From NCBI RefSeq assembly GCF_009734185.1, contig NZ_CP046393.1, positions 182,501 through 240,000 of the forward strand: DNA of 57,500 nt, in the 5' to 3' direction. Below, piece after piece: positions 45,955 to 55,641 of the stretch. The first letter of the stretch is position 1; each line of letters opens with the position of its first letter. A model generated the notes under the pieces. The model worked only from the letters and a program-made list of their open reading frames with translations. It was not told the origin of the DNA and made no database searches. The translations under genes and the position numbers were made by a program. This DNA is from Commensalibacter melissae (GTDB taxonomy: Bacteria; Pseudomonadota; Alphaproteobacteria; Acetobacterales; Acetobacteraceae).

Positions 45955-47214
45955 ATGTCTTGTGATATTCCCCGGATCGTAATGAAGTTTGGTGGGACGT
46001 CGGTTGCTGATTTGGATAGGATTCGTAAGGTCGCTCAAACAGTCAAAAAACAAGTTGGCGCAGGATGTGAAGTAGCCGTGGTTGTGTCAGCTATGTCAGG
46101 GGTCACAAATCAGCTGGTTGAATATTGTCAAACCCTCAATCCCCTATATGATCCTTGCGAATATGATTCAATTGTAGCGACAGGTGAACAGGTAACCAGC
46201 GGGCTTTTGGCTATTGCTTTGCAAACAATGGGGATTAAAGCACGTTCATGGTCAGGTTGGCAAATTCCCATAATTACAGATGATGCGCATGGTAGGGCCA
46301 GAATTAAACAGATTGAATCAGCAGCCCTGATAGAATGCATGCAGGCTGGAGTTGTGCCTGTTATTGCCGGATTTCAGGGAATAGATGAAAATAAGCGTAT
46401 ATCAACTTTGGGACGGGGTGGATCCGATACTTCGGCGGTTGCGTTGGCTGCAAGCTTGAATGCTACAAGATGTGATATTTACACGGATGTAGATGGAATT
46501 TACACAACTGATCCTAGAATAGTAAAAAAGGCAAAACGAATAAAGGCAATCGCATATGAAGAGATGTTGGAATTAGCCTCTGTCGGTGCAAAGGTCTTGC
46601 AAACCAGAAGTGTAGAATTGGCCATGAAGGAACAGGTGCGTGTTCAGGTTCTTTCAAGTTTTGAAGATCATGACCCGTCAAGGGAGGGGTCTTTGCCAGG
46701 TTCTTTAGTTGTTAGTGAGGATGAAATTGTGGAAAAAGAACAAGTAACAGGAATCGCTTATTCCTTGAATGAAGCAAAGGTGGTTGTAAAAGGTATTCCC
46801 GACTTTCCTGGAGTGGCATCTTCTATTTTCAGGCCCTTGGCAGAGGCCAATATCAATGTTGATATGATCGTGCAGAGTAGCGGGACAAATCAAACCACAG
46901 ATATGACATTTACAGTGCCTAAAACGGATTTGTTACAGGTTCAACAGCTTTTGGAGCAGGCAAAAGATACAATTAAATTCTCACAATTGCTGACCGATGA
47001 GGATGTTGTAAAAATCAGTGTGGTTGGAATTGGGATGCGTTCTCATACTGGTGTCGCAAATATTATGTTTAAAACATTGGCGGAACGTTCTATAAATGTT
47101 CAAGTGATTTCCACAAGTGAAATTAAGGTTTCTGTTATTGTTGCTGCGGAGTATGTGGAATTGGCTGTACGTGCTTTACATACAGCTTATGGATTGGACC
47201 AAATGAATGACTGA
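45955..47214 (+). CDS. lysC: Aspartate kinase
   Basis: About 419 residues. The kinase domain opens with IVMKFGGTSVADLDRI and contains GRGGSDTSAVALAASL and CDIYTDVDGIYTTDP. Two C-terminal ACT domains follow (from ~265), the sites for lysine/threonine feedback control. It phosphorylates aspartate as the first step to lysine, threonine and methionine. The frame extends upstream to a GTG at 45937, but ATG 45955 is preferred because GGAG (45939-45942) lies ahead of it and the family starts just before RIVMKFGG. It overlaps the next gene by 8 bases. Confidence 0.95.
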   Translation: MSCDIPRIVMKFGGTSVADLDRIRKVAQTVKKQVGAGCEVAVVVSAMSGVTNQLVEYCQTLNPLYDPCEYDSIVATGEQVTSGLLAIALQTMGIKARSWSGWQIPIITDDAHGRARIKQIESAALIECMQAGVVPVIAGFQGIDENKRISTLGRGGSDTSAVALAASLNATRCDIYTDVDGIYTTDPRIVKKAKRIKAIAYEEMLELASVGAKVLQTRSVELAMKEQVRVQVLSSFEDHDPSREGSLPGSLVVSEDEIVEKEQVTGIAYSLNEAKVVVKGIPDFPGVASSIFRPLAEANINVDMIVQSSGTNQTTDMTFTVPKTDLLQVQQLLEQAKDTIKFSQLLTDEDVVKISVVGIGMRSHTGVANIMFKTLAERSINVQVISTSEIKVSVIVAAEYVELAVRALHTAYGLDQMND

Positions 47215-48271
47215 TAAAATGAATATGGATTTAGTTTCATATGATCAAGCAAAAAGGGAATTGAAGCGTCTGTGGAAACGTGGCACTGATTTTTTGGGAA
47301 GTGAGGTTGCCATTCTTGGCGGAGCTATGTCCTGGGTCAGTGAGCATCATCTGGTTTCAGCCATTTCCAATGCCGGGGGTTTTGGCGTGATTGCATGTGG
47401 AGCAATGGAACCCGAAATGCTAGCTGTCGAAATCGAGGCCACTCAGGCACTGACAAAAAAGCCTTTTGGGGTAAATCTGATTACGATGCATCCTAAATTG
47501 TCTGAATTGATTGATGTCTGTCTGCGTCTAAAGGTTCATTATATTGTGTTGGCAGGGGGTATTCCTTCGAGTACAGCAATCAGGCAAATTAAAGATGGGG
47601 GAGCTAGGGTTATTGCGTTTGCTCCAGCCTTGATTTTGGCAAAACGCTTGCTTAAAATGGGTGTTGATGCACTGGTGATAGAAGGGGCAGAAGCAGGGGG
47701 ACATATAGGTCCTGTTTCTTTGACTGTACTTGCTCAAGAAATTTTACCTGTTATCCGTGAAATACCTGTTTTTGTTGCAGGTGGACTGGGTCGTGGCGAT
47801 GCCATTGTTTCATTTCTTGAATTGGGGGCCTCTGGCGCACAGTTGGGCACGATGTTTGCTGCAGCGGTAGAAAGTCAAGCCCACGAGAGGTTTAAAAAAG
47901 CGTTTATTCACGCTTCGGCACGGGATGCAGTCGCTTCAGTACAGTTGGATGATAGTTTTCCAGTTATTCCCGTGCGTGGTCTTTCCAATCCAGGGACAAA
48001 AGCGTTCATGAAGCATCAAGCCGCCGTAATTCAAAAATATCGTAATGGTGAATTAAGTAAAGAAGATGCCCAACTGGACATTGAACATTTTTGGGCGGGG
48101 GCTTTGCGTCGTGCGGTAAAGGAAGGTGATGTGGAATATGGCTCGGTTATGGCCGGTCAATCCGTGGGAATGGTAAAGGAAATTTTACCTGTTGCCGATA
48201 TCTTTCATACACTTATGCAACAGGCAATTGAGGCTTTGGTAAGACGACAACAACGTATATCAGATATGTGA
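47207..48271 (+). CDS. Nitronate monooxygenase-type flavin enzyme
   Basis: A 354-residue TIM-barrel FMN enzyme. Family blocks are PFGVNLITMHP, HYIVLAGGIPS, DALVIEGAEAGGHIGP, VFVAGGLGRGDAI and GASGAQLGTMFA. Nitronate monooxygenases oxidise nitronates such as propionate-3-nitronate; related FabK-like enzymes reduce enoyl-ACP. The GAEAGGH motif is shared by both groups, so the substrate is not certain. It overlaps lysC by 8 bases, so it is translationally linked. A second ATG at 47219 is in frame. Confidence 0.85.
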   Translation: MTDKMNMDLVSYDQAKRELKRLWKRGTDFLGSEVAILGGAMSWVSEHHLVSAISNAGGFGVIACGAMEPEMLAVEIEATQALTKKPFGVNLITMHPKLSELIDVCLRLKVHYIVLAGGIPSSTAIRQIKDGGARVIAFAPALILAKRLLKMGVDALVIEGAEAGGHIGPVSLTVLAQEILPVIREIPVFVAGGLGRGDAIVSFLELGASGAQLGTMFAAAVESQAHERFKKAFIHASARDAVASVQLDDSFPVIPVRGLSNPGTKAFMKHQAAVIQKYRNGELSKEDAQLDIEHFWAGALRRAVKEGDVEYGSVMAGQSVGMVKEILPVADIFHTLMQQAIEALVRRQQRISDM

Positions 48272-48283
48272 ACATTCTATATA

Positions 48284-49498
48284 ATGGGTTTTAAGCAAAT
48301 GAGTAATGGACCTGAACAATATGCGAATAAACAATCTATTGGCGAAATGCTTCGTTCAAGAAGAGAAGAATTGCACTTGAGTTTGGAGGATATTTCTCAG
48401 AGGCTGAGAATCCGGTTGGTTTTTTTAAAGGCTCTGGAGGATGGGCAGATCGATCAGTTGCCCGGTATAGCCTATGCAGCCGGTTTTTTGCGTTCTTATG
48501 CAGAGTTTCTGGGACTGAATGTTGACGAGGTAATCAAGCGCTTTCGTTTTGAGCATCAGGGAACAGAATATAAACAGAAATTACTGTTTCCTGCTCCTGT
48601 CCCTCAATCTGGCGTTCCTGCCGCTGTAATTATTTTTGCAGGTTTACTGATTATTGCCGGGGGATATGTTGGCTGGTACAAAATGACTGATCATCGAAAG
48701 GTTCCTGCCGAAACTATTCCATCCATTATGGATAAAAATGGTAAAGATCAGGCGCAGGAAAAAATTTCACCACAGATTGCATCTGTTATGCCTTCTCAAA
48801 ATGTAAATAATGCAAAACCGGATCAAAATGTTTCCAATGCTATCTATAAACTTGAATCACAGATAGCCCAGTCTCAAAAAACAAATGAACCGGCTTCGAA
48901 ACCGGCAAATTATTCGCAGGGTGATAAAAACAATTCTTTACAAGAAAATAAATTGTCTTCACAAAATTCATCTATAGACAACCAACAGAAACCACAGGAA
49001 CCTTCTTCTATTCAAACCAGTAAAGCATCTGACTCATCAGGTAAAGTTGATCAACAATATCCTGATTCGGTAAAAAATATTGAAAGCAAAGATAATGAGA
49101 CAACAGAAAAAGTTGATAACAATATCATTATCAGGACATCCGGAGCCAGTTGGTTAAAAGTTCAGGATCAACAGGGTCGTATTTTATTGCAAAAAACATT
49201 ACAAAAAGGTGAAAGCTGGGCTGTTCCATCAGATCATGCAAGGGTTGTTATGACCATTGGTAATGCCGGGGCTGTCATTATTGAAAATAATGGGAAGCAG
49301 TCAAGGCCTTTGGGTGAAAGGGGAAAGGTTTTACGGCATTTTGTTATAACGCCTGAGTTATTGGAAAAGATTGTTACAGAACCTGTAGATTATAATTCGG
49401 ATGCAATGCCTGCAAAAAATAAGAAGAAAATGGTCAATGAGAATGGCTTGAATTTAAATAATGATCAGGAAAAGACTGAAGGATCTGATAATCGTTAG
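48284..49498 (+). CDS. rodZ: RodZ-like cytoskeletal/HTH membrane protein
   Basis: A 404-residue protein. Residues ~17-90 are a Cro-type HTH (SIGEMLRSRREELHLSLEDISQRLRI, GIAYAAGFLRSYAEFLGL). A single transmembrane helix (~109-133) follows, then a long Gln/Ser/Asn-rich linker (~150-280) and a C-terminal DUF4115 beta domain (ASWLKVQDQQGRILLQKTL). RodZ couples the cell-shape protein MreB to the membrane. Its place directly before ispG is typical of alphaproteobacteria. The start is uncertain between ATG 48284 and ATG 48299. Confidence 0.85.
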   Translation: MGFKQMSNGPEQYANKQSIGEMLRSRREELHLSLEDISQRLRIRLVFLKALEDGQIDQLPGIAYAAGFLRSYAEFLGLNVDEVIKRFRFEHQGTEYKQKLLFPAPVPQSGVPAAVIIFAGLLIIAGGYVGWYKMTDHRKVPAETIPSIMDKNGKDQAQEKISPQIASVMPSQNVNNAKPDQNVSNAIYKLESQIAQSQKTNEPASKPANYSQGDKNNSLQENKLSSQNSSIDNQQKPQEPSSIQTSKASDSSGKVDQQYPDSVKNIESKDNETTEKVDNNIIIRTSGASWLKVQDQQGRILLQKTLQKGESWAVPSDHARVVMTIGNAGAVIIENNGKQSRPLGERGKVLRHFVITPELLEKIVTEPVDYNSDAMPAKNKKKMVNENGLNLNNDQEKTEGSDNR

Positions 49499-49642
49499 GA
49501 CAAATATTTTATGTTTAAGTGGTTATATATTGCATATTTTAATGGGGTTGGTTAGTTAAAAGAAGATGGTGTAAAATTGATCTTTTAAGATTGTTTCTTT
49601 TAAGATTAAAGGTATTACCATAATTAACTTGGAGAAAAATTA

Positions 49643-50767
49643 ATGAGTTTACGCCCATATCAGCAAATTATTCGTCGCAAAAGTCGACAAATTAATGTGG
49701 GGTCTGTTCCTGTTGGCGGGGATGCACCGATTAGTGTTCAAACAATGACAAATACGCTGACCAGTGATGCACAGGCAACGGTTGCACAAATTAAAAAAGC
49801 TGAAAAGGTGGGGGTTGATATTGTTCGGGTTTCCTGTCCTGATGAGGATAGTACCAGGGCGCTGAAAGAGATTGTCCGTAATGTGGAAGTTCCAATTGTT
49901 GCGGATATTCATTTTCATTATAAGAGGGCGATTGAAGCTGCACAGGCAGGCGCTGCTTGTTTAAGGATTAATCCAGGAAATATTGGTAATGCGGATCGTG
50001 TTCGGGATGTAATTAAGGCGGCAAAAGATTATAACTGTTCAATTCGTATCGGGGTTAATGCGGGTTCTCTTGAAAAACATCTTTTGGAAAAATACGGAGA
50101 GCCTAATCCTGAGGCTTTATTGGAAAGTGCGATGGAGCACGCGAAAATCCTAGAAGATAATGATTTTCGCGAATTCAAAATTAGTGTTAAAGCTTCAGAT
50201 GTTTTTTTGGCGGTTGAAGCTTATCGTTTATTATCTGAAGCTTGTGACTATCCATTGCATATCGGTATTACTGAAGCGGGCGGGAAAAGAGCGGGAACTG
50301 TAAAATCCTCCATTGGATTAGGTTCACTTTTATGGGCAGGTATTGGGGATACAATGCGCGTTTCCTTATCGGCTGAACCTGAAGAGGAAGTCGTTGTAGG
50401 CTGGGATATACTGAAAACGCTTGGTTTGCGTCATCGGGGGGTAAGGGTTGTTTCCTGTCCTTCCTGTGCGCGTCAAGGTTTTAAGGTCATTCCAACGGTT
50501 GCAACATTGGAAGAACGTTTGGCTCATATTGAAACGCCAATTACGCTTTCTGTCATTGGTTGCGTTGTTAATGGTCCAGGTGAAGCCACCATGACGGATG
50601 TGGGTGTTACCGGGGGTGGGTCAGGACGTCATATGGTCTATGTTGGTGGAAAGCAGGATCATACGATTCCGGCTGAAGAAATGATTAATCATATTGTGCA
50701 ATTGGTTGAACAAAAAGCCGCACAGATTGAAGCGGAAAAAACTGCTCAAAAAAAAGAAAAGAATTAA
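49643..50767 (+). CDS. ispG: (E)-4-hydroxy-3-methylbut-2-enyl-diphosphate synthase
   Basis: A 374-residue radical-type enzyme of the MEP isoprenoid pathway, with a TIM barrel ([29 protein letters not shown]) and a C-terminal 4Fe-4S domain. Cluster ligands are C272, C275 and C307, plus E314 in CVVNGPGEA. It converts MEcPP to HMBPP using reduced ferredoxin or flavodoxin. TTGGAGAAAAATT gives a ribosome site. It is followed by hisS after 36 bases, the usual order in this group. Confidence 0.97.
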   Translation: MSLRPYQQIIRRKSRQINVGSVPVGGDAPISVQTMTNTLTSDAQATVAQIKKAEKVGVDIVRVSCPDEDSTRALKEIVRNVEVPIVADIHFHYKRAIEAAQAGAACLRINPGNIGNADRVRDVIKAAKDYNCSIRIGVNAGSLEKHLLEKYGEPNPEALLESAMEHAKILEDNDFREFKISVKASDVFLAVEAYRLLSEACDYPLHIGITEAGGKRAGTVKSSIGLGSLLWAGIGDTMRVSLSAEPEEEVVVGWDILKTLGLRHRGVRVVSCPSCARQGFKVIPTVATLEERLAHIETPITLSVIGCVVNGPGEATMTDVGVTGGGSGRHMVYVGGKQDHTIPAEEMINHIVQLVEQKAAQIEAEKTAQKKEKN

Positions 50768-50803
50768 TTTTAAAATATAATTTCAAACATAGGATAGTTT
50801 AAA

Positions 50804-52054
50804 GTGAGTGTGGTTAAACCCGTTCGTGGAACCCATGATTTGATTGGTGACGAGGCAAAAAATCATCAATATGTCATGCAAACCGCAAAAAATATTACTT
50901 CATTATATGGGTTTGAAGAATGGATAACACCGGTTTTTGAAGAAACAGGTGTTTTTGCGCGCTCTTTAGGGGATACGTCGGATATTGTTTCCAAGGAAAT
51001 GTATACATTCCAGGATCGTGGTGGGGATTCTCTCACCCTGCGTCCCGAAGGAACAGCTGGAATTTGCCGTGCCTTGGTTACAAATGCTTTGACCCAAACC
51101 CTTCCTCAAAAGGTTTTTTATGCCGGCCCAATGTTTCGTTATGAGCGTCCTCAAAAAGGCCGTTATCGGCAGTTTCATCAGATTGGTGCAGAATTGCTGG
51201 GTACGACAACCCCTTTTGCAGATGCGGAAATGATTGCAATGGGGCAGCATATTCTTAATGCCCTGGGTATTTCAGATAATGTTGTTCTTGAATTGAACAC
51301 GCTGGGGGATCTGGCCAGCCGTCAAGCATGGCGAGAAGCTTTAATTGCCTATTTCAAAACCGTTAAATCTGAATTATCAGAAGATAGTCAAAATCGGTTG
51401 GAGAAAAATCCCTTGCGTATTTTGGACAGTAAGGCCGCACAGGATAGAGCGTTATTGGATCATGCTCCGTTAATGAAAGATTATATGACTCCAACAGCAC
51501 TGGAATTCTGGGATAGATTACGAAAAGCACTGGATCAGTTTAAAATTCCATTTAGAGAAAATCATTATATTGTTCGTGGATTGGATTATTATAGTCATAC
51601 GGTTTTTGAATTTGTAACGACAAAGCTTGGATCACAGGGTACCGTTCTGGCGGGCGGACGATATGAGGGGCTGGTTGCAGAAATGGGTGGACCTTCTGTT
51701 CCTGCTATTGGATGGGCAGCTGGGGTTGAAAGATTGGCTCTTTTATTGAATTCGATACCCGTCCAACCTAAATCTGTAGCAATCATTGTATTTTCTGATG
51801 CGGTTCATGAAATGGCATTTACGGTTTTACAGCTATTAAGAACGCATAAAATTGCTGCTGAAATGACCTATAAAGGGAATTTCCGTAAACAAATGGAGTG
51901 GGCTAATAAAAGGAAAGCGTCTATTGCATTGCTTATTGGTGAGGATGAGGCGACCAAACAAGTTGTTCAGTTGAAAGATTTGAATTCTGGTGAACAAGTC
52001 GAGGTTGCCTTGCATGATTTGGTTTCTCAGCTTATTTTGAAATTGGCGAAATAA
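50804..52054 (+). CDS. hisS: Histidyl-tRNA synthetase
   Basis: A 416-residue class II synthetase. Family motifs: KPVRGTHDLIG at the start, motif 2 FYAGPMFRYERPQKGRYRQFHQIGAELLG, GLDYYSHTVFEF and AGGRYEGL (motif 3). The C-terminal anticodon-binding domain begins near residue 325. It charges tRNA-His. The start is GTG. prfA begins 3 bases after the stop, so both are co-translated. Confidence 0.97.
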   Translation: MSVVKPVRGTHDLIGDEAKNHQYVMQTAKNITSLYGFEEWITPVFEETGVFARSLGDTSDIVSKEMYTFQDRGGDSLTLRPEGTAGICRALVTNALTQTLPQKVFYAGPMFRYERPQKGRYRQFHQIGAELLGTTTPFADAEMIAMGQHILNALGISDNVVLELNTLGDLASRQAWREALIAYFKTVKSELSEDSQNRLEKNPLRILDSKAAQDRALLDHAPLMKDYMTPTALEFWDRLRKALDQFKIPFRENHYIVRGLDYYSHTVFEFVTTKLGSQGTVLAGGRYEGLVAEMGGPSVPAIGWAAGVERLALLLNSIPVQPKSVAIIVFSDAVHEMAFTVLQLLRTHKIAAEMTYKGNFRKQMEWANKRKASIALLIGEDEATKQVVQLKDLNSGEQVEVALHDLVSQLILKLAK

Positions 52055-52057
52055 TTT

Positions 52058-53140
52058 ATGTCTTCTGAAGAATTTTCTGCAAGTTTTAATGATCGTCTGG
52101 ATAAAATCATAGCTCGGTCAGAAGAATTACAACACTTGTTATCCACTGAGATATCCGGGGATGAATTTATTGAGGCTTCACGTGAATATGCTGAATTGAA
52201 TCCGCTTGTAGCCTTGATTGAATCTTTAAGGACGGCAGAAAAGGATTATCAGGCTGTTCAGGAAATGCTTGATGATCCTGAAATGAAAGATTTGGCGCAG
52301 GTCGAGTTACAGGGGTTGCATGAAAAACTTCCGGAAATAAGACATAAGATTCGTTTGGCAATGTTACCAAAGGACAAGGCTGATGAACGAAGTGCAATTT
52401 TAGAGCTACGTCCAGCGGCTGGGGGTGATGAGGCGGGTCTGTTTGCGGCAGAACTTTTCTCCGCTTATCAACGTTACGCGGAATCTCGAGGCTGGCGCTT
52501 TGAAATTCTGGAATATGGTGATACTGGATTGGGCGGTCTTAAAGAAGGGATTGCTTCAATCACGGGAACGGGAGTTTTTGCACGTTTGAAATATGAATCG
52601 GGTGTTCATCGCGTGCAACGTGTTCCAGCTACCGAAAGTCAGGGGCGTGTTCATACTTCAACAGTAACCGTTGCAGTATTGCCTGAGGCAGAGGAAGTGG
52701 ATGTCACAATTGATGAAAGTGATCTGCGGATTGATGTCTATCGTGCTTCTGGGGCTGGTGGACAGCATGTTAACAAAACGGAAAGTGCGGTGCGGATCAC
52801 TCATATTCCGACAGGTGTGGTCGTGGCGATGCAGGAGGAAAAAAGTCAGCACAAAAATAAGGCGAAAGCCATGAAGATCCTGCGTGCACGTTTATATGAA
52901 CAACAGCGGTTGGCCGCTCATGAAAATCGTGCGGCAGACCGTCGTTCTCAGGTGGGGACAGGAGATCGTTCTGAACGTATTCGTACATATAACTTTCCAC
53001 AAGGACGTGTTACCGATCATCGGGTAAATTTGACGTTGCATAAGATTGATCGTGTTATGTTGGGGGAATTTGATGAGATTATCGATTATTTAATCCAGGA
53101 AGAACAATCCCGACTGTTGGCTTCTGAAGAGAATACCTAG
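52058..53140 (+). CDS. prfA: Peptide chain release factor 1
   Basis: A 360-residue class I release factor. The GGQ tripeptide (G234-G235-Q236 in [10 protein letters not shown]) triggers peptide release, and the [13 protein letters not shown] segment holds the PxT codon-recognition motif that reads UAA/UAG and marks RF1 rather than RF2. It is the target of prmC, two genes further on the same strand, which methylates that glutamine. Confidence 0.97.
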   Translation: MSSEEFSASFNDRLDKIIARSEELQHLLSTEISGDEFIEASREYAELNPLVALIESLRTAEKDYQAVQEMLDDPEMKDLAQVELQGLHEKLPEIRHKIRLAMLPKDKADERSAILELRPAAGGDEAGLFAAELFSAYQRYAESRGWRFEILEYGDTGLGGLKEGIASITGTGVFARLKYESGVHRVQRVPATESQGRVHTSTVTVAVLPEAEEVDVTIDESDLRIDVYRASGAGGQHVNKTESAVRITHIPTGVVVAMQEEKSQHKNKAKAMKILRARLYEQQRLAAHENRAADRRSQVGTGDRSERIRTYNFPQGRVTDHRVNLTLHKIDRVMLGEFDEIIDYLIQEEQSRLLASEENT

Positions 53141-53172
53141 GAAAAAAATCTGGTTTTGCCTTTTATTTCTGT

Positions 53173-53218
53173 CTAATGCCTTAGTTATATTATCGTTTAA
53201 AAGCATTAGTTGTTTTTA
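53173..53218 (+). terminator. Possible hairpin terminator after prfA
   Basis: CTAATGC (53173-53179) and GCATTAG (53203-53209) could pair, with a 23-base AT-rich loop, then TTGTTTTTA. The large loop makes it a weak candidate. prmC starts 40 bases later. Confidence 0.4.
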
Positions 53219-53249
53219 TATTTGGATAAATTGATTTTTACTGGATTAC

Positions 53250-54113
53250 ATGGATAATAGTGTACAAATATCGTTGGCTTCATTAATTCAGGAAGGCGAG
53301 ATGCTTTTTCAAAAGGCAGGAATTGAAGCACCGCGACGAGAGGTAATGTTATTAATAGCTGCGGCGTTAAAAAAAAGCAGAACCGAATTATTCTTGATGG
53401 ATAAAACAGAATTGATCGATCCTGTCCTAATTCGTTCATATTTTTATAGACGAAGTCAGCATGAACCTTTCGCTTATATTGTGAGGGAAAAAGGATTCTG
53501 GTCGTTAAATTTGGAAGTGTCAGAAGCCACTTTAATTCCTCGCGCTGATAGCGAGACTTTGATCGAGGTTTTGTTGAAATTGTTTCCGAAACGCCAAACT
53601 CGTTATAATTTTCTGGATCTGGGAACTGGCACAGGTTGCCTGTTGCTTGCCGCTTTGTCTGAATACACGAAAAGTTTTGGAATTGGGGTCGATTATAAAG
53701 AACAGGCTGTTAGATTGGCAAGGAAAAATGCGGAAAAATGCAAATTGGCGGACCGATCTATATTTTATACAGGTTATTGGGGTAATGCCTTAAAGGGAGA
53801 ATTTGATATTATTTTATCCAATCCACCTTACATTCGTGAACATGAATTATTAAATTTAATGCCAGAGGTCAAAAACTATGAACCCATGTCAGCTTTGGAT
53901 GGGGGAAGGGACGGCCTTGATGCATATCGTTTAATCTGTTATCAAGCCGCGGATTTATTAACGGAACAGGGAGTTTTGATTTTAGAACTAGGAATTGAAC
54001 AGGAAGAGCATGTTACAGAGATTGGAAGGGATATAGGGCTGTATGTTGTGCAAAAACAACAGGATTTAAATGGTTATACAAGAGCCCTTGTTTTTTCTAA
54101 TATAAAATTGTAA
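53250..54113 (+). CDS. prmC: Release factor glutamine methyltransferase
   Basis: A 287-residue SAM methyltransferase. N-terminal helical domain (~1-85), then motif I FLDLGTGTGCLLLAAL, and the glutamine-methylating motif N191-P-P-Y-I followed by RE. It methylates the GGQ glutamine of RF1 and RF2. It lies downstream of its substrate gene prfA (109-base gap), as in many bacteria. The N-terminal HEPFAYIVREKGFW segment also matches the family. Confidence 0.95.
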   Translation: MDNSVQISLASLIQEGEMLFQKAGIEAPRREVMLLIAAALKKSRTELFLMDKTELIDPVLIRSYFYRRSQHEPFAYIVREKGFWSLNLEVSEATLIPRADSETLIEVLLKLFPKRQTRYNFLDLGTGTGCLLLAALSEYTKSFGIGVDYKEQAVRLARKNAEKCKLADRSIFYTGYWGNALKGEFDIILSNPPYIREHELLNLMPEVKNYEPMSALDGGRDGLDAYRLICYQAADLLTEQGVLILELGIEQEEHVTEIGRDIGLYVVQKQQDLNGYTRALVFSNIKL

Positions 54114-54318
54114 AAGCTTATCATATAATTTTATTTTAATTATAGTAAGAGAAGCTACTAACTCAATATAATGATTAATAGCTGTATAAATTATAGTATT
54201 AAATTGCAATTTATTTATTTCATTTAGTTTACTTGTTTCATATTAATCATTATCTATCAACCAATCAAAATGTAACCTTAGTTTCATATTTACTAATAGG
54301 AAAGTATAACAATAACTT

Positions 54319-54837
54319 ATGAATACAAAACGTATGCGAGGTCGTTATTACCGGTCAGGCAATAACGGGGGGGCACGGCATCAAAACGGACAGGTTTCTT
54401 TTAATCGAAATCATGTGTTTGAAAGTAACGGTCCTAATGGACGTATTCGTGGAACTGCTCAACAATTACATGAAAAATATCTTCAACAGGGACGGGATGC
54501 CATAAGTTCAGGGGATCGGGTCAATGCTGAAAGTTTTTTTCAGTATGCAGAACATTATTCTCGTATTGTTAATATGATTAACCAGTCTAATCAACAAAGA
54601 CATCGTCCCAATAATTTTCAGGAAACGGCAAATAATACAGAGCCTGTAAAAATGATAGAGGATGAACCGGAAACAACCGAGGCTGTCGAAATTAAGATTG
54701 ATGAAACTGCAAATGAAACTCCTGTTGTTCAGGAGATAGAGGCTGAACAGCCCGCACCGGTTCGTGTGCCCCGTAGAGGAAGGCCTCCTAGAGCGCTGTC
54801 AGCAGGAAAAAAAAAGCTTTCGGAAGAAAATAGTTAA
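54319..54837 (+). CDS. DUF4167 family RNA-binding-like protein
   Basis: A 172-residue, highly charged protein. The N-terminal DUF4167 domain (~25-95) reads FESNGPNGRIRGTAQQLHEKYLQQGRDA, then NAESFFQYAEHYSRIVN. The rest is acidic and disordered with a basic RGRPPR AT-hook-like tail (~152-160). The family is confined largely to alphaproteobacteria and sits after prmC. The function is not established; the Arg/Gly-rich start and tail suggest nucleic-acid binding (inference). No signal peptide. Confidence 0.9.
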   Translation: MNTKRMRGRYYRSGNNGGARHQNGQVSFNRNHVFESNGPNGRIRGTAQQLHEKYLQQGRDAISSGDRVNAESFFQYAEHYSRIVNMINQSNQQRHRPNNFQETANNTEPVKMIEDEPETTEAVEIKIDETANETPVVQEIEAEQPAPVRVPRRGRPPRALSAGKKKLSEENS

Positions 54838-54919
54838 AATATTATAGAAGATGAGTGAAAAATACTTGACTTTGTCATTTAAATAAGGGTAATTAAACTC
54901 GTCTTTCAATAATTGATAA

Positions 54920-54994
54920 GGCGGCGTAGCTCAGTGGTAGAGCAGGGGAATCATAATCCCTTGGTCGGTGGTTCAAATCCGCCCGTCGCTACCA
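54920..54994 (+). tRNA. tRNA-Met (CAT), elongator
   Basis: A 75-nt cloverleaf with encoded CCA. Acceptor strands GGCGGCG and CGTCGCT pair with two G-T wobbles. The anticodon loop ATCATAA reads CAT. The GGAATCATAATCC anticodon arm and GCTACCA end fit my picture of the alphaproteobacterial elongator methionine tRNA; tRNA-Ile2 (CAT before lysidine modification) is the alternative. Confidence 0.88.
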
Positions 54995-55285
54995 TCTTTA
55001 AAATTTGGTTTAAATCTACAGATGGTTGTTAAAATTCAAAATCCTTAAAATCGAATAATTCTTAACAACTTATTTTTAATTTTGTTTTTAAGTTGGTATT
55101 TTGTGATTTGATTGTAATTTTATTATGATCAGACTGATGGTATGATTATTGTTGAAGTAATCAGAGTCATTGAATATGAAAATATATTTTGTTGGGAATG
55201 GAAAAACAGAACGATCTTGTAAAAATTTTTTAATAATTTAACGAGATTAGATGTGATATATTAAATTGTCATACATAATCAGAAA

Positions 55286-55360
<75 letters not shown>

Positions 55361-55641
55361 TTCGATTTGCTTTATTTAGTAGCTTTTCATTCAAAATGAT
55401 GCAACAAAAAAAATTTATCTTTTTGCATATTTTTTATATGGCTTGCAAATCAAGGATAAATTGTTCAAAAGTTAGATGAAATATTTACATCAAATCCAAA
55501 ATTCAGTTCGATTAATATTATTTTTGTCTTCTATGTAAATTCATCAAAGCGTATCTTAAATAGTATTAAAGAACCATCATGGTTCGAAATGAAAACGCCC
55601 GTTTAATGCTGTATATTAAAATAGGATATCAGGTTGTAACT